Assembly (NCBI GenBank): GCA_031216915.1
Contig: CM062294.1
Location: 159,977,455 to 160,041,454, forward strand
Direction: 5' to 3'
Length of the DNA: 64,000 bases
Origin: Pictodentalium vernedei
Lineage: Eukaryota; Mollusca; Scaphopoda; Dentaliida; Dentaliidae
Shown here: one piece after another, positions 10,395 through 22,918 of the stretch
Numbering within the stretch: position 1 is the stretch's first letter
Layout of the letters: every line of letters begins with the position of its first letter
The notes under the pieces: model-generated
The model's database searches: none
The model's input: only the letters and a program-made list of their open reading frames with translations
What the model was told of the DNA's origin: nothing
Program-made: the position numbers and the translations under genes

Positions 10395-10991
10395 TTAGTT
10401 TAAACATAGGAAGTTCAACCAGTGATCGTACATTTTGTCGGCAGTTTCTGGTGTCCAATGGATCAAATCGTAAACCACATTCAATTCTTTTTCTGGTAAT
10501 TTTGGAATTACTTTTATGTTTCGCATATTCCAAAGTGACTTATTGATGCGGTTTAGGGTCTCCATTTCCGCAAAGTGGGGACGCTTCGAAAAATTTAATT
10601 CTGCAAAAAATATTTTCGCAGACGGGAAGTTTTTCCGGATTTCGCTTACCATCAGTGATAGCTGCATGGAAGCAACACCTGCAGTTTCTCCCCATGATTT
10701 CATGCCAACGTTTAGGATAATTTTTTCGGAAGTAGAGTTGCCTTTATAATTTTTCACTATTGTCTAAAAGTATTTAAAATTGGCACCTGGATAGCATTAT
10801 ATTTGCATGTCCCGATCAATACGTGCTAAATTATAACTTCCAAACAACAGAATTTCGGGAAAGTGCCAAGTATGTTTTTGATAGACGCCTGGATGCCGAA
10901 ACTTGAATAATTTTGTCTCAAAATGGCGGCTCGGCGATACTGATTTGCGGCTCAGTACCGGCGATTTCAGTTTTTCCGAGTGAGCAGGCAA
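10395..10991 (-). pseudogene. Decayed SGNH-esterase-like reading frame, copy I
   Basis: One minus-strand frame, interrupted by stops, reads YQKHTWHFPEILLFGSYN (a weak match to the W.......lGdSNL opening of SGNH hydrolases), then a YPGA block, IILNVGMKS, IRKNFPSAKIFFAELNFS, VIPKLP and finally YDLIHWTPETADKM. The last is the D..H block that supplies the catalytic Asp and His. This combination is what I know from SGNH-type domains in retroelement ORFs of fish and invertebrates. The nucleophile block reads GSYN rather than GDSN, so the residue order is disturbed. No RT lies nearby, so this looks like an isolated fragment of a mobile element. Host origin is less likely. Confidence 0.55.
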
Positions 10992-12000
10992 ACAGGCAGG
11001 CAGGCCCCAAAAACTATATCTTGTTTATGGACGTGTATATGTATTAAAAATTACGCCTGTATACAGCGACGGGTTGGTGGATGCCTGTATACAAATTCAG
11101 TGCTGCTGTGTCTAAGCATACCTAGTGTTGGTAGCATAGTTGTATCAGTAGTATTGGTAATGGTAGTAGTAACTGCAGTGGCGGGTGTAGTGGTGTTCGA
11201 TGCTGTAGTTGCGGTGGGTTGGTAGTGATTGAGGTTGGTCGTAGCAGCAACCTTGAAAATTGAATGCATCCCGTTTTATACTTTGGGTATTATTTATATG
11301 ATAAAAGAAATGCTGAATCAGTAAAACTAAATGGTAAACGTTGTAATTATTGTGTCCATATACGATATTTGTGTGACTTCCTAGTATTCCTGGTCGTACC
11401 ATCTTTTACCTAAGTATTGTTGTATTAGCCTCCCCCTCCCTGTTAGGGTCCTTACCCCATCCCATCCCTCTCCGTCGCCTTTCGACAGTAGGTTAATGAG
11501 GTTGAAACCTCGCTACTGATATTTCGAGCGTTCAAACTGGTGCGTAAGATGAGATAAATGCTCGGGTAAATATTACAAAAGGGTAACAACATTGATTACA
11601 CTTTGCAACTTGCTGACTAAGCTGAGATCTACATGATTTCACTGTAACTACACTTCTGTTTGCTTCTGCATTTCCGTAAGTATACTAGCATTGTGGACAA
11701 ATGTCACCCCGCATGAAAAGCCCATTACTTGGTCTAATAATGATAATGAATAAGATAATGAATCCATTGTGGGATGACCAGTCTGGTCTATGGATGGGCA
11801 CCGTCAGAACAAATTTAGTAACAAGATGCCAGATATCGCAAAAGTTTCCTAACCAAGCAACGTTAGATACGCCATGCAACACTACACTCCCGTCCCTGCA
11901 GCTCAAGTATTGAATTGCTGCCACGTTTGGTTCCTTCTACATTTGTGTAATGCTAAACTATATACATTATGTAGCATTGTACAAGGGTGGACGAACATTG
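10992..12000. other. Unassigned sequence, copy I (copy II 18643-19651)
   Basis: Contains GTAGTA/GTGG-rich simple sequence around 11130-11225 and several short open stretches without motifs. No gene or element was recognised. Confidence 0.45.
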
Positions 12001-12030
12001 GTGGTGTGTGTGTGGGGGGGGGGGGGGGGG
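12001..12030. repeat. (GT)n followed by a run of 17 G, copy I
   Basis: GTGTGTGTGTG passes directly into an uninterrupted G-run (12014-12030). The run is 9 bases shorter than in copy II, which points to fast slippage. Confidence 0.9.
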
Positions 12031-12124
12031 AATCAATGCTTTTATAAAAGGTATCGGTTGGTATCCCCCTCCCAAGTAACGAATAAAGGCTCTACCAGTT
12101 GCTGGCTCTTTTTAGTTGTAGAAT

Positions 12125-12440
12125 ATGCGCGCGCTTATTTGTGTTTGTGTGGTCGTTGAGAGTGGGTGGGTGTGGAAGATTGAGCGTTCGTGCGTGGGTG
12201 GGTGGGTTTTAGGTGTGGGTGGGGGTGCGCGGCTGCGTTTAGGCCATTGTGTATGTCTGTGCGAGGAAGTATGGACACAAAGCTGTGTGTGCGTGTGTGT
12301 GATGTGTGTGTGAGATGCAGGTGTGTGAGGGTATGGGTTTGTGGGACTGATGGGTATATTTGTTCAGGTATGTGTGTATGTGTTGGCTGCTGGGTAATGG
12401 AAAGAATGAGGACTGATCCATCGTAACAGACAGTACTGTA
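12125..12440. repeat. GT/TG-rich simple sequence, copy I
   Basis: Degenerate TGTG, GGGTGGGTGGG and GTGTGTGAG tracts. The open stretches on both strands here (for example the His/Thr-rich one on minus) are products of the simple sequence. Confidence 0.8.
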
Positions 12441-13261
12441 AATGTATCTCGAAGCACCCACAGACACGCGTAAAAATAATCATTTCTTTTTCAATAAACA
12501 ATAAACTGTGACCCAATAAAAGTCGGTTGTTATTAAGCGGGAACATGAATAATATTCCGGAATGTGGTCCAAGGAAAGTCATATTTTATCAATAAAAAGC
12601 AGGTACTCAAGTTGTTCTCGTGTATTATCTTGTTTTTATATCGGCATTTGCCATGGACTCGAGAATTGTACAAAAATAAGTATTTACCTCAAAGTTGCTC
12701 TATAGTCATAGCTGCTGAAAGTGACACATAGGGACGTGCTTGAAAAATTGTATACACGAATTAATTTTGACATGCGCTGTACTATGGTCCAATAACTGAG
12801 ATTTCATTTCGACTTGTGCCATTATATGATGCAAAAATCGCTTGAATATAATTCACTCTTTTAATTATCCTGGGAATTCAGATTCTTGAACATTTTTCAT
12901 ACTGCGACGTCAAACGTCGAAAAGTACAAATAACAAGATATTTTTTACATTAGGGATTATCTGGTTGAGGGCTAGATTATTTTTGGTGGTCTGAATTTGT
13001 TATTCAAGAATTGTTTTATTACAAGTTATTTGAGAATTCCAACAGACACTCTCTAATAATCTGTAATAAACCGAGTTTATATAAACACACAGACTATTGT
13101 TTTTGAACGGTTTTATTTTATTTTTTTCTCTTTGTTTTATTGTTCTTATTTCCTGTCTTCTGTTTTCTGAGCATTTTTGTCCCCACGATAACTCTGTCCT
13201 GTCTCATTACAGAGAGGCACAGGTTCTCGGCACCTAATGTTTTTTCAGATTCCTGGGGCAT
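12441..13261. other. Unassigned AT-rich sequence, copy I (copy II 20101-20921)
   Basis: No gene or known element seen. Confidence 0.5.
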
Positions 13262-13860
13262 TAGGGGTGTCTGTGAACGTGTTTTGAAAGTGGGTCACAC
13301 CCATATCCCAGGCGTGGTATGACCTATGGACCTGGAACCAACACCAAATGAGTCGACACTCGATGGAGGTTCAATTATGGATCAAGGTCACTGAAGTCAC
13401 CCAGGGGTCATTGAGTGCATTTTATTTTTCAGAATTGCTGGAAATCACTTTTTTACCTCCTAACACATCCCGAAGTTTATACGTGCATTTTTACACGAAA
13501 AAAGTGGGCAAGGTCAAAATTGTTGAAATTGGGTCACGCTCATATCTCAGAAATGGTTGGAGGTATAGACCTGAGAATAACACCAAATGAGTCGACAATC
13601 AATAGAGGCTCACAATATGTATCAAGGCCACTGAGGTCACCCATATATCATTGAGTGTTTTTTTCAGAATTGCTAGAAATCACATTTTTGTACCCCTAAT
13701 GCATTCCCTCGATCGAACCTTTGAATGCTGTGCACATTTATGCCTTTTCTGGTTTCTTGAAAAAAATGACCTGATTCCTGAATGAATTGCTTTAAATACT
13801 GTTAACGAAAACCTATATCTGATTTCTTTAAAACTATCCCCAAAATTATGCCTCCAAGGT
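13262..13860 (+). repeat. Diverged ~240 bp repeat family, copy I
   Basis: Two units (from ~13287 and ~13527) share GGGTCAC.C.CATATC.CAG, ACACCAAATGAGTCGACA, ATCAAGG.CACTGA.GTCACCCA and TTTTTCAGAATTGCTGGAAATCAC. A third, more diverged unit lies at ~15350-15513, and another piece with its downstream part at ~23010-23430. The family is dispersed and non-coding. Confidence 0.75.
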
Positions 13861-13881
13861 ATTCCAATTACATTCATAGAA

Positions 13882-14235
13882 GGGGCGTCGCAGCTCAGTA
13901 GGTAAAGGTAAAGGCTGCAAACCGAGTGGTCCTCCGTTCGAATGCCAGCTGCGGCAACCATATTGTGTCCTTGGGCAAAATACTTCAACCCCGTTGTCCA
14001 CGCGGGGGCGCGGTCGCATTGTGCACTAACATGTACTGCACATCGATGGTGTACTTGTCTTCAACCAATGCTAACCCTGCTTGTTTTGAGTAAATCTTTT
14101 GGGGAGTCTGACAATTGCTTGCTGTTCCTCGGTGGTTCTCTCAATGTACTGCGGCTTCTTCCATCTGCTAAACTGTCTGACGCAAGGTGTCAGTGGCTGT
14201 AAAAAGTGTTGTTGTACCCAATAAATAAATAAATA
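13882..14235 (+). mobile_element. tRNA-headed SINE with perfect 12 bp target-site duplication, copy I
   Basis: The 5' head GCAGCTCAGTAGG (A-box-like) and CCGTTCGAATGCC (B-box-like, ~13935-13947) form a tRNA-type pol III promoter. A central block GTGTCCTTGGGCAAAATACT resembles a conserved body domain shared by several animal SINE families. The 3' end is an (ATAA)n tail. ACATTCATAGAA flanks it exactly at 13870-13881 and 14236-14247. This is the cleanest insertion in the window and looks fairly young. The partner LINE cannot be named from this copy alone. Confidence 0.9.
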
Positions 14236-14247
14236 ACATTCATAGAA

Positions 14248-15160
14248 AGCATGGCTGGATGGTGTAGTTGTAATATTTATGTCTTCAGTGCATTGCTTGT
14301 GAACATAACTCAAATACAATCAATCCTATCTTAATGTTTTTGTCATACTGATAGGCTGTCCTGGTAAATGAGTTCACTGAAGCAATAGCAATTATTTAAA
14401 ATTTTACCGAATATCTAATAAACAAAGAGGTGGGAGAGAAAGCTGTAACTGTTACATAAAATAGCATTGTATATTTAATTAATATCATGTTACAAAATTA
14501 ATTCTGAAACCATGTTGAATAAAGAACTCTTCACATTTCAAAGCATTTTCAAAATTTATTTATTCTCATTCATAACTCAGGATCAACAGGTTTTGGGGTG
14601 GAGTGATGTGTGGCTTTCTCGAAACACATATCACAATTATAAAGTAATGAAATGGAATATTTGAATGGTATGTTTTTAACCCTCTTAATACCCCAATGTG
14701 AGTACAAACACCCTTCACATAACTGATGGCTACTGAATGTTTTTACGCGTCCCTTTCTGTAACATTTAATTCTATATCAAATGGGACACCTTTTCGGGTG
14801 TACCTTCCAAAGTAATGCATTCTCAAACCTTTATTCAACATAACGGCGAAAACCAGCCAGCGTTATTCAAAGAAAGTGCTATTCAATTTTCAATTTTTTT
14901 TACATTCTTGCTTTAAAAACGTTGTTTATGACCCCTTATTGGAATGAGCTCGTTTTTTAAAGGGTTCAAATGAAGTATTTGAAGGGATTATTTTAACCCT
15001 CTGAATATCTTAATATGGGACCCCATACTTTTACTTTGGCCATGCTGGAATAATGATCACACTTTCTGTTCCCACAATGTTGCTCCAAACACGCATGGGC
15101 ATCGATATGACCTCGGTATTTTGCCAATGCCAATAAGTTTTCAGGCAGGCTCTTGAAGCC
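14248..15160. other. Unassigned AT-rich sequence, copy I (copy II 21908-22820)
   Basis: No gene seen. A loosely repeated phrase (TTTTTAACCCTCTTAATA... near 14674 and TTTTAACCCTCTGAATAT... near 14992) hints at an old ~320 bp duplication. Confidence 0.5.
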
Positions 15161-15258
15161 TTTTTACGTCTATATTCCAACATTACTGAATTCATTTACT
15201 CGCAATATATTTTTACGTCTATATTCCAACATTACTGAATTCACTTACTCGCAATATA
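15161..15258. repeat. 49 bp tandem dimer, copy I
   Basis: Two nearly identical units of TTTTACGTCTATATTCCAAC... with a period of 49 bp (ACGTC at 15166 and 15215). Confidence 0.9.
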
Positions 15259-15538
15259 TTTTCCGGAGGTACCATGTGCCTTAACATTTTCTAGCTAATA
15301 TGAATATTTGCTATCATCTACACATATGACAGATACGCAGCTGGTGGAGTCAATATTTTTAAAGTGGCTTACGCTCATACTTCAGGCTTGATATGACCCA
15401 TAGGCATGGGACCTACTCCGAATGTTTGAAACTTGCTGTAGAATTAAAATGTGGTCCACCTCAATGCGGTCAATGGAGGTCATTCAGTGCATATTTTTCA
15501 GAACTATTAAGAACTATTACATATTGCGTCTTTAAAAT

Positions 15539-15728
15539 ATACACACACACACAAATGCGTATACACACATATGTACATGTAAACATATACGCATGAATAG
15601 AAATATATCACCACACGCACATACACATATACAAATATACACACGCACGTATATATATCGGCGGATATATATGCTGTTCTGATATTTCTTACTATTTTTT
15701 TCTTATATATATATATATATATATATAA
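15539..15728. repeat. CA-rich tract and (TA)n microsatellite, copy II
   Basis: Counterpart of 7888-8077, with the same (TA)n run at ~15704-15728. Confidence 0.85.
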
Positions 15729-16300
15729 ATGCCAATGGAGAAAGCGTACTTAAACATTATCACCGATCACAGCAAGCCACACCTACGTGAATAAAATGGT
15801 ATTTGAGTATTTACATATATACATACCTAAGAGTCAAACTTGCATTGCAAGTAATTCACTCATCAAAAAGAGAAAGGGGAATATCGTGATAGAAGGCAAA
15901 AATAATAATAAAGGATAGACCCAAGAAAATTGGTCTCAATAAACCAATTCTACTTCGGTGTTGCAGTGGAAGAGTTAGTTGGAGAACTCTGCACTTCAGT
16001 CTCAGAAACATACCAGTATGAATGCATTATATTTTTAGAATATATTTAGTTTTCGGAAGCCCCGCACGTGTGTATACACCTATACACTATGCCCTTACTT
16101 CCTAGAAATATCTGCGAGCCTTATAAACCCGAAAAAAAACCCGCCACTTGCAAGCCGCGCACAAAGGCACACACTGCAAAGGCCAACCGCCATGAGCAAT
16201 TTCCCTCCCTCAATCCCATCCCCATCCCACCCCCGCTCGTTAACTTTTTCAAGCGACGGCAGACGACATCCGCCTTACGTTGGAATGATTAAGCATTGGT

Positions 16301-16541
16301 CCAATGCACAAGCCAGGCAATTCGAAAGCCCACCACACCACGTATGTGTACTCTGCCACTCCTTTAGTGAGATTAAAATGGTATATTCGCCTTGCCTCAA
16401 TCTTTGAAATAGTGCCCATAGGCACTCTCCCGCAAATTCAAAAGGTCCATTACACCATGTGTACCCTGCCATTCCAGCGGTGAAATTAAATGGTATTACC
16501 CGCCTTGCCTCAATCTACCTCAATCTGCCAGTAGGCACCCT
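16301..16541. repeat. Imperfect dimer of a ~120 bp unit, copy II
   Basis: Counterpart of 8650-8890 inside the second copy of the tandem duplication. Confidence 0.7.
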
Positions 16542-17466
16542 CCCACAAATTGCAGCAAGGCAAACACTTCTGACCAGACTGCAAGAACTCTCCCATTCAA
16601 CCTCGATCGCTGTTGTCAGCCATGTGCGTATATAAGTATTTATTAGATAAGATGTATTTGTCACGCAGCTCGCCGACATCTCAGCACGGCCTATACCATG
16701 CCAGCCAATTCTACATTGGACACGCGCGATCTTAAACTCACAATAGCTGATAAGGTTGTGCCCAAACAAACTAGTTAATTCTAGGAACTGCATTGCTGTA
16801 TGTTGGATTTGGAATAAATATAATAGAGCTTCTATGTAGTGAATACAATGGCACACTGAACGTCGGTTGGTCGTAGCAACCAAGGAACGATTTCTGCTGA
16901 GGTCTCCAGGACTGTCCCCAAATATATCTTTCATATTGTGGTAACGTGGAATATAGAACGTTGTTTAGATATGTAGGGATCGGCCCTCTTGATAAGAAAT
17001 ACGTCCGTGTGTAAGGCGAGTAGGTTAGCCCCTGTGAAAAAACTCCTTGATCTTACCCGAAAAGTGGACGATATTGGGCAAGATCAAGAATGCAAATGCC
17101 CCTTAGTCGCTCTTCCGATGTGCACTGTGCCTTACGTTATACACTAAGTTTATTCTAGTATTAACATTCATTTAGGAATTTGACTGGATTCGTCATTTGT
17201 AAGGCAAGTGGTTAAAGGGAAGACAGTATTCTATGGGCAACCCGTATATAATTATGAGGGAATGGTAATTCATCAATTCGTTTCCGAGTTGAATTGTCAT
17301 TGATAATTCACAAAATTAGTTGGAATGATTTTTCCACACTATATCAGTCAAAAAGAGCATGCCTCATCTCGGATTGTGTGTTATGTAGGGACTTCATTAC
17401 ATTAAAGATTAAAGTTATTTGCGGATTTTCGCCTTTGCTAATTAGTTTATTCCAGGTAGTATTTCG

Positions 17467-17818
17467 GCTGTTTAACAGCTTAGCGTTTGTATTAATAATA
17501 ATACCGATAGTAAAAATAAGCAGAAGAGAAAGGAAGAAGGCAATCGCCATTTTCAAGGCAGGGCTGCGTCATCCCGCCGAAACGAGCTCGCGGAGCTCGC
17601 CTCACTGAGTGGATACATCCCTGCTATGAGAATGAATACATTCGGATGTTTAACACCTTCGTGTTTGTATTAATAATAATAGTGATAGTAAAAATAAGCA
17701 GACGAAAGGGGAAGAAAGCAATCGCCATTTTCAAGGCAGGGCTGTGTCATCCCGTCAAAACGAGCTCGCGGAGCTCGCCTCAACGTGTGGATACAACCCT
17801 GCTATGAGAATGAATGAT
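17467..17818. repeat. Two ~177 bp direct repeats with palindromic modules, copy II
   Basis: Counterpart of 9816-10167. The only substitution I found between the two 7.65 kb copies falls here (17618, T in place of G) and spoils one arm pair of the first module. Confidence 0.75.
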
Positions 17819-18045
17819 GAAGGACTGGGAAACATATTCTGTTGAAATATTACAAGTAGCGTTGACATTTAGGTTTATATTAGAGGGTGGAGAAGAACAG
17901 TGAGGGAGCTAATACAAACTATTGAATAGAAAACTTGGTTTAGTAGGAGGGTTATCTGCGGGTGTAAGGTCATCGGTGTCACACAGGTTAACCACATTTG
18001 TTCCTAACCCTAGATCCTTGAGGCGGTTGTTACCTTGGCTTTGAA

Positions 18046-18642
18046 TTAGTTTAAACATAGGAAGTTCAACCAGTGATCGTACATTTTGTCGGCAGTTTCT
18101 GGTGTCCAATGGATCAAATCGTAAACCACATTCAATTCTTTTTCTGGTAATTTTGGAATTACTTTTATGTTTCGCATATTCCAAAGTGACTTATTGATGC
18201 GGTTTAGGGTCTCCATTTCCGCAAAGTGGGGACGCTTCGAAAAATTTAATTCTGCAAAAAATATTTTCGCAGACGGGAAGTTTTTCCGGATTTCGCTTAC
18301 CATCAGTGATAGCTGCATGGAAGCAACACCTGCAGTTTCTCCCCATGATTTCATGCCAACGTTTAGGATAATTTTTTCGGAAGTAGAGTTGCCTTTATAA
18401 TTTTTCACTATTGTCTAAAAGTATTTAAAATTGGCACCTGGATAGCATTATATTTGCATGTCCCGATCAATACGTGCTAAATTATAACTTCCAAACAACA
18501 GAATTTCGGGAAAGTGCCAAGTATGTTTTTGATAGACGCCTGGATGCCGAAACTTGAATAATTTTGTCTCAAAATGGCGGCTCGGCGATACTGATTTGCG
18601 GCTCAGTACCGGCGATTTCAGTTTTTCCGAGTGAGCAGGCAA
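18046..18642 (-). pseudogene. Decayed SGNH-esterase-like reading frame, copy II
   Basis: Identical in translation to 10395-10991 and carried along in the tandem duplication. Its interruptions therefore predate the duplication. Confidence 0.55.
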
Positions 18643-19651
18643 ACAGGCAGGCAGGCCCCAAAAACTATATCTTGTTTATGGACGTGTATATGTATTAAAA
18701 ATTACGCCTGTATACAGCGACGGGTTGGTGGATGCCTGTATACAAATTCAGTGCTGCTGTGTCTAAGCATACCTAGTGTTGGTAGCATAGTTGTATCAGT
18801 AGTATTGGTAATGGTAGTAGTAACTGCAGTGGCGGGTGTAGTGGTGTTCGATGCTGTAGTTGCGGTGGGTTGGTAGTGATTGAGGTTGGTCGTAGCAGCA
18901 ACCTTGAAAATTGAATGCATCCCGTTTTATACTTTGGGTATTATTTATATGATAAAAGAAATGCTGAATCAGTAAAACTAAATGGTAAACGTTGTAATTA
19001 TTGTGTCCATATACGATATTTGTGTGACTTCCTAGTATTCCTGGTCGTACCATCTTTTACCTAAGTATTGTTGTATTAGCCTCCCCCTCCCTGTTAGGGT
19101 CCTTACCCCATCCCATCCCTCTCCGTCGCCTTTCGACAGTAGGTTAATGAGGTTGAAACCTCGCTACTGATATTTCGAGCGTTCAAACTGGTGCGTAAGA
19201 TGAGATAAATGCTCGGGTAAATATTACAAAAGGGTAACAACATTGATTACACTTTGCAACTTGCTGACTAAGCTGAGATCTACATGATTTCACTGTAACT
19301 ACACTTCTGTTTGCTTCTGCATTTCCGTAAGTATACTAGCATTGTGGACAAATGTCACCCCGCATGAAAAGCCCATTACTTGGTCTAATAATGATAATGA
19401 ATAAGATAATGAATCCATTGTGGGATGACCAGTCTGGTCTATGGATGGGCACCGTCAGAACAAATTTAGTAACAAGATGCCAGATATCGCAAAAGTTTCC
19501 TAACCAAGCAACGTTAGATACGCCATGCAACACTACACTCCCGTCCCTGCAGCTCAAGTATTGAATTGCTGCCACGTTTGGTTCCTTCTACATTTGTGTA
19601 ATGCTAAACTATATACATTATGTAGCATTGTACAAGGGTGGACGAACATTG

Positions 19652-19690
19652 GTGGTGTGTGTGTGGGGGGGGGGGGGGGGGGGGGGGGGG
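19652..19690. repeat. (GT)n followed by a run of 26 G, copy II
   Basis: Same locus as 12001-12030. The G-run (19665-19690) is longer and accounts for the whole 7651-to-7660 offset shift. Confidence 0.9.
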
Positions 19691-19784
19691 AATCAATGCT
19701 TTTATAAAAGGTATCGGTTGGTATCCCCCTCCCAAGTAACGAATAAAGGCTCTACCAGTTGCTGGCTCTTTTTAGTTGTAGAAT

Positions 19785-20100
19785 ATGCGCGCGCTTATTT
19801 GTGTTTGTGTGGTCGTTGAGAGTGGGTGGGTGTGGAAGATTGAGCGTTCGTGCGTGGGTGGGTGGGTTTTAGGTGTGGGTGGGGGTGCGCGGCTGCGTTT
19901 AGGCCATTGTGTATGTCTGTGCGAGGAAGTATGGACACAAAGCTGTGTGTGCGTGTGTGTGATGTGTGTGTGAGATGCAGGTGTGTGAGGGTATGGGTTT
20001 GTGGGACTGATGGGTATATTTGTTCAGGTATGTGTGTATGTGTTGGCTGCTGGGTAATGGAAAGAATGAGGACTGATCCATCGTAACAGACAGTACTGTA
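19785..20100. repeat. GT/TG-rich simple sequence, copy II
   Basis: Counterpart of 12125-12440. Confidence 0.8.
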
Positions 20101-20921
20101 AATGTATCTCGAAGCACCCACAGACACGCGTAAAAATAATCATTTCTTTTTCAATAAACAATAAACTGTGACCCAATAAAAGTCGGTTGTTATTAAGCGG
20201 GAACATGAATAATATTCCGGAATGTGGTCCAAGGAAAGTCATATTTTATCAATAAAAAGCAGGTACTCAAGTTGTTCTCGTGTATTATCTTGTTTTTATA
20301 TCGGCATTTGCCATGGACTCGAGAATTGTACAAAAATAAGTATTTACCTCAAAGTTGCTCTATAGTCATAGCTGCTGAAAGTGACACATAGGGACGTGCT
20401 TGAAAAATTGTATACACGAATTAATTTTGACATGCGCTGTACTATGGTCCAATAACTGAGATTTCATTTCGACTTGTGCCATTATATGATGCAAAAATCG
20501 CTTGAATATAATTCACTCTTTTAATTATCCTGGGAATTCAGATTCTTGAACATTTTTCATACTGCGACGTCAAACGTCGAAAAGTACAAATAACAAGATA
20601 TTTTTTACATTAGGGATTATCTGGTTGAGGGCTAGATTATTTTTGGTGGTCTGAATTTGTTATTCAAGAATTGTTTTATTACAAGTTATTTGAGAATTCC
20701 AACAGACACTCTCTAATAATCTGTAATAAACCGAGTTTATATAAACACACAGACTATTGTTTTTGAACGGTTTTATTTTATTTTTTTCTCTTTGTTTTAT
20801 TGTTCTTATTTCCTGTCTTCTGTTTTCTGAGCATTTTTGTCCCCACGATAACTCTGTCCTGTCTCATTACAGAGAGGCACAGGTTCTCGGCACCTAATGT
20901 TTTTTCAGATTCCTGGGGCAT

Positions 20922-21520
20922 TAGGGGTGTCTGTGAACGTGTTTTGAAAGTGGGTCACACCCATATCCCAGGCGTGGTATGACCTATGGACCTGGAACCA
21001 ACACCAAATGAGTCGACACTCGATGGAGGTTCAATTATGGATCAAGGTCACTGAAGTCACCCAGGGGTCATTGAGTGCATTTTATTTTTCAGAATTGCTG
21101 GAAATCACTTTTTTACCTCCTAACACATCCCGAAGTTTATACGTGCATTTTTACACGAAAAAAGTGGGCAAGGTCAAAATTGTTGAAATTGGGTCACGCT
21201 CATATCTCAGAAATGGTTGGAGGTATAGACCTGAGAATAACACCAAATGAGTCGACAATCAATAGAGGCTCACAATATGTATCAAGGCCACTGAGGTCAC
21301 CCATATATCATTGAGTGTTTTTTTCAGAATTGCTAGAAATCACATTTTTGTACCCCTAATGCATTCCCTCGATCGAACCTTTGAATGCTGTGCACATTTA
21401 TGCCTTTTCTGGTTTCTTGAAAAAAATGACCTGATTCCTGAATGAATTGCTTTAAATACTGTTAACGAAAACCTATATCTGATTTCTTTAAAACTATCCC
21501 CAAAATTATGCCTCCAAGGT
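20922..21520 (+). repeat. Diverged ~240 bp repeat family, copy II
   Basis: Counterpart of 13262-13860. Confidence 0.75.
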
Positions 21521-21541
21521 ATTCCAATTACATTCATAGAA

Positions 21542-21895
21542 GGGGCGTCGCAGCTCAGTAGGTAAAGGTAAAGGCTGCAAACCGAGTGGTCCTCCGTTCG
21601 AATGCCAGCTGCGGCAACCATATTGTGTCCTTGGGCAAAATACTTCAACCCCGTTGTCCACGCGGGGGCGCGGTCGCATTGTGCACTAACATGTACTGCA
21701 CATCGATGGTGTACTTGTCTTCAACCAATGCTAACCCTGCTTGTTTTGAGTAAATCTTTTGGGGAGTCTGACAATTGCTTGCTGTTCCTCGGTGGTTCTC
21801 TCAATGTACTGCGGCTTCTTCCATCTGCTAAACTGTCTGACGCAAGGTGTCAGTGGCTGTAAAAAGTGTTGTTGTACCCAATAAATAAATAAATA
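21542..21895 (+). mobile_element. tRNA-headed SINE, copy II
   Basis: Duplicate of the SINE at 13882-14235, carried by the tandem duplication together with its target-site repeats (21530-21541 and 21896-21907). It is not an independent insertion. Confidence 0.9.
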
Positions 21896-22820
21896 ACATT
21901 CATAGAAAGCATGGCTGGATGGTGTAGTTGTAATATTTATGTCTTCAGTGCATTGCTTGTGAACATAACTCAAATACAATCAATCCTATCTTAATGTTTT
22001 TGTCATACTGATAGGCTGTCCTGGTAAATGAGTTCACTGAAGCAATAGCAATTATTTAAAATTTTACCGAATATCTAATAAACAAAGAGGTGGGAGAGAA
22101 AGCTGTAACTGTTACATAAAATAGCATTGTATATTTAATTAATATCATGTTACAAAATTAATTCTGAAACCATGTTGAATAAAGAACTCTTCACATTTCA
22201 AAGCATTTTCAAAATTTATTTATTCTCATTCATAACTCAGGATCAACAGGTTTTGGGGTGGAGTGATGTGTGGCTTTCTCGAAACACATATCACAATTAT
22301 AAAGTAATGAAATGGAATATTTGAATGGTATGTTTTTAACCCTCTTAATACCCCAATGTGAGTACAAACACCCTTCACATAACTGATGGCTACTGAATGT
22401 TTTTACGCGTCCCTTTCTGTAACATTTAATTCTATATCAAATGGGACACCTTTTCGGGTGTACCTTCCAAAGTAATGCATTCTCAAACCTTTATTCAACA
22501 TAACGGCGAAAACCAGCCAGCGTTATTCAAAGAAAGTGCTATTCAATTTTCAATTTTTTTTACATTCTTGCTTTAAAAACGTTGTTTATGACCCCTTATT
22601 GGAATGAGCTCGTTTTTTAAAGGGTTCAAATGAAGTATTTGAAGGGATTATTTTAACCCTCTGAATATCTTAATATGGGACCCCATACTTTTACTTTGGC
22701 CATGCTGGAATAATGATCACACTTTCTGTTCCCACAATGTTGCTCCAAACACGCATGGGCATCGATATGACCTCGGTATTTTGCCAATGCCAATAAGTTT
22801 TCAGGCAGGCTCTTGAAGCC

Positions 22821-22918
22821 TTTTTACGTCTATATTCCAACATTACTGAATTCATTTACTCGCAATATATTTTTACGTCTATATTCCAACATTACTGAAT
22901 TCACTTACTCGCAATATA
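22821..22918. repeat. 49 bp tandem dimer, copy II
   Basis: Counterpart of 15161-15258. Confidence 0.9.

Larger units (their letters stand above)
7867..15517. repeat. Tandem duplication, copy I (7651 bp)
   Basis: Sequence from 7867 recurs from 15518 onward at a constant offset of 7651 bp (7660 bp after the G-run). Homology starts at tacatattgcg (7867/15518). The only differences I found are a G/T substitution (9967/17618) and G-run length (17 at 12014-12030 versus 26 at 19665-19690). The junction at ~15505-15520 joins gaactattaagaa to tacatattgcg with a few extra bases. Copy II, not copy I, continues into the matching ancestral flank at 23174. Confidence 0.95.

Noticed and set aside
12125-12467. 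Open frames on both strands in the GT-rich tract
   Set aside because: His/Thr- or Val/Cys-rich translations of simple sequence; no motif.
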